The position numbers were made by a program, and so were the translations under genes. Positions 13,580-14,487 of a stretch of DNA of 14,487 nucleotides are shown in pieces. Source of the stretch: an uncultured Collinsella sp. (GTDB taxonomy: Bacteria; Actinomycetota; Coriobacteriia; Coriobacteriales; Coriobacteriaceae); assembly GCA_905211615.1 (NCBI GenBank), contig CAJMBB010000044.1:1-14487 (forward strand). The letters run 5' to 3'. The first letter of the stretch is position 1. Each line of letters starts with the position of its first letter. The notes beneath the pieces were generated by a model. That model worked only from the letters and a program-made list of their open reading frames with translations. It ran no database searches and had not been told where the DNA came from.

Positions 13580-14374
13580 ATGCTCGTTTATGTTCGCGGC
13601 GCCGGCGATATCGCCACGGGTGTCGCCGCTCGCTTGGTGCGCGCCGGCGTGTCGGTTGTCATGGCCGATATCGCGGTCCCCACGTGCATCCGTCGCACAA
13701 TCAGTTTTTGCGAGGCCATTCGCTTGGGCGAGGTCGAGGTCGAAGGCGTTCGCGCTCGCTTGGCACGGACGCCGGCCGAGGCGCTTGAGATTACCGAGGC
13801 GGGGGATGTCGCCGTGGTGGTGGACCCCCAGGCACAGATGGCCGGCGAGTTTAAGCCCGCGGCTGTGGTAGACGCGATTTTGGCCAAGCGCAACCTGGGC
13901 ACCACGCGCGACATGGCGCCTACCGTCATCGCCGTGGGGCCGGGCTTTACCGCGCCGGTCGATTGCGACGCCGTGGTCGAGACCATGCGCGGGCATTTTT
14001 TGGGCCGCGTCATTACCCAGGGCTCGCCCCAGCCCAACACGGGCGTGCCGGGCGTGATCGCCGGCTATGGCAAGGAGCGCGTTATCCACAGCCCCGCCGC
14101 CGGCGTGTTTCGGTCCGACCGCGCAATCGGCGACATCGTGAGCGCCGGAGACGTGATTGGCTACGCGGACGATACGCCCATGTGCACGCAGATCGATGGC
14201 TGCCTGCGCGGGCTTTTGGCGAACGGCGTGCAGGTGACTGAGGGCTTTAAATGCGCCGATGTCGATCCGCGCGGCGACGCCAGCTATATCAACTATATTT
14301 CGGACAAGGCGACGTCGGTCGGCGGCGGCGTGCTCGAGGCACTCGCTATGCTCACCGATGTCTTTAGAGGATAG
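13580..14374 (+). CDS. yqeB: YqeB-family (EF2563-type) selenium-dependent molybdenum hydroxylase system protein
   Basis: A 264-residue protein of the EF2563/YqeB family, one of the genes that define selenium-dependent molybdenum hydroxylase loci; its biochemical task is unknown. VRGAGDIATGVAARL (5-19) is a Rossmann-type glycine motif. Later family-typical blocks are VIAVGPGFTAPVDCDAVVETMRG, GRVITQGSPQPNTG, GVFRS, and DPRGDASYINYISDKA near the C-terminus. GGGAGG lies 10 nt before the ATG. The XdhC-like gene starts 9 bp after its stop, so they are one operon. As I recall, E. coli YqeB (541 residues) joins this domain to an XdhC-like part; here the two are separate neighbouring genes. A TATAAT at 13491 probably drives it, away from yqeC. 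Confidence 0.9.
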   Translation: MLVYVRGAGDIATGVAARLVRAGVSVVMADIAVPTCIRRTISFCEAIRLGEVEVEGVRARLARTPAEALEITEAGDVAVVVDPQAQMAGEFKPAAVVDAILAKRNLGTTRDMAPTVIAVGPGFTAPVDCDAVVETMRGHFLGRVITQGSPQPNTGVPGVIAGYGKERVIHSPAAGVFRSDRAIGDIVSAGDVIGYADDTPMCTQIDGCLRGLLANGVQVTEGFKCADVDPRGDASYINYISDKATSVGGGVLEALAMLTDVFRG

Positions 14375-14383
14375 AAGGCGGCA

Positions 14384-14487
14384 ATGGAAAAGCTCGATGT
14401 TGTGAATGCGGCGCTTGCCGCCCTGCGTGCTGGCGAGACGTGCGAGCTGGTAGTCGTGGCCGGCACGGCAGGGTCGTCACCGCGCGG
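14384..14487 (+). CDS. XdhC/CoxI-family protein, N-terminal fragment cut by window end
   Basis: Only 34 codons are visible, MEKLDVVNAALAALRAGETC onward, ending VVVAGTAGSSPR. A helix followed by the strand-turn VVAGTAGSSPR is the N-terminal signature of XdhC/CoxI proteins, which insert or protect molybdenum cofactor (sulfurated, or here possibly selenium-modified) in hydroxylases. It starts 9 bp after yqeB with AAGG just upstream. Context supports the call strongly; the fragment alone would be weak. Confidence 0.75.
   Translation, partial: MEKLDVVNAALAALRAGETCELVVVAGTAGSSPR

Overview
The window looks like chromosome of a high-GC anaerobic gut actinobacterium, most likely a Coriobacteriia member such as Collinsella. 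That placement is an inference from base composition, codon use and gene content; there is no rRNA or other marker gene to confirm it.

The left part (1-5483) is accessory or lineage-specific. It starts with a leftward operon: a ribbon-helix-helix regulator, a GIY-YIG/DUF4357 protein, and the methylase subunit of a type I restriction-modification system, which runs off the left edge. Next is a leftward 140-residue gene of unknown function. Its leader folds by hand into a SAM-I-clan riboswitch-like structure whose closing stem abuts the Shine-Dalgarno. The gene-free stretch 2665-3032 holds this leader, its candidate promoter, and four copies of an 18-nt core repeated at exactly 33-bp spacing in front of a DUF4143-type ATPase. 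A leftward proline/alanine-rich single-pass membrane protein of unknown function follows.

The right part (5484-14487) is a metabolic locus. A DauR/YheO-type PAS-HTH regulator is divergent from 2,3-diaminopropionate ammonia-lyase, with AACAAA-type dyads between them. The lyase is followed by a YgeY-type M20 hydrolase and a YgeW-type carbamoyltransferase, and a strong intrinsic terminator closes that block. Then come a MocA/YgfJ-type nucleotidyltransferase and a hydantoinase as a tight pair, a 69-bp near-perfect palindrome, a convergent yqeC, and a divergent yqeB followed by the start of an XdhC-like gene.

The right part matches the E. coli ygeWXY-hyuA-yqeBC-ygfJ gene set. This set is tied to selenium-dependent molybdenum hydroxylases and, in recent gut-microbiome work recalled from memory, to anaerobic purine/uric acid breakdown. 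MocA, YqeB, YqeC and XdhC would mature the hydroxylase. The hydantoinase, YgeY, YgeW and the lyase would open and dismantle the ring-derived intermediates to pyruvate and ammonia. The hydroxylase itself (xdhD-like), ygfK, ssnA and selD are not in the window and could lie beyond the right edge.

No tRNA, rRNA, CRISPR array, transposase or phage gene was seen.
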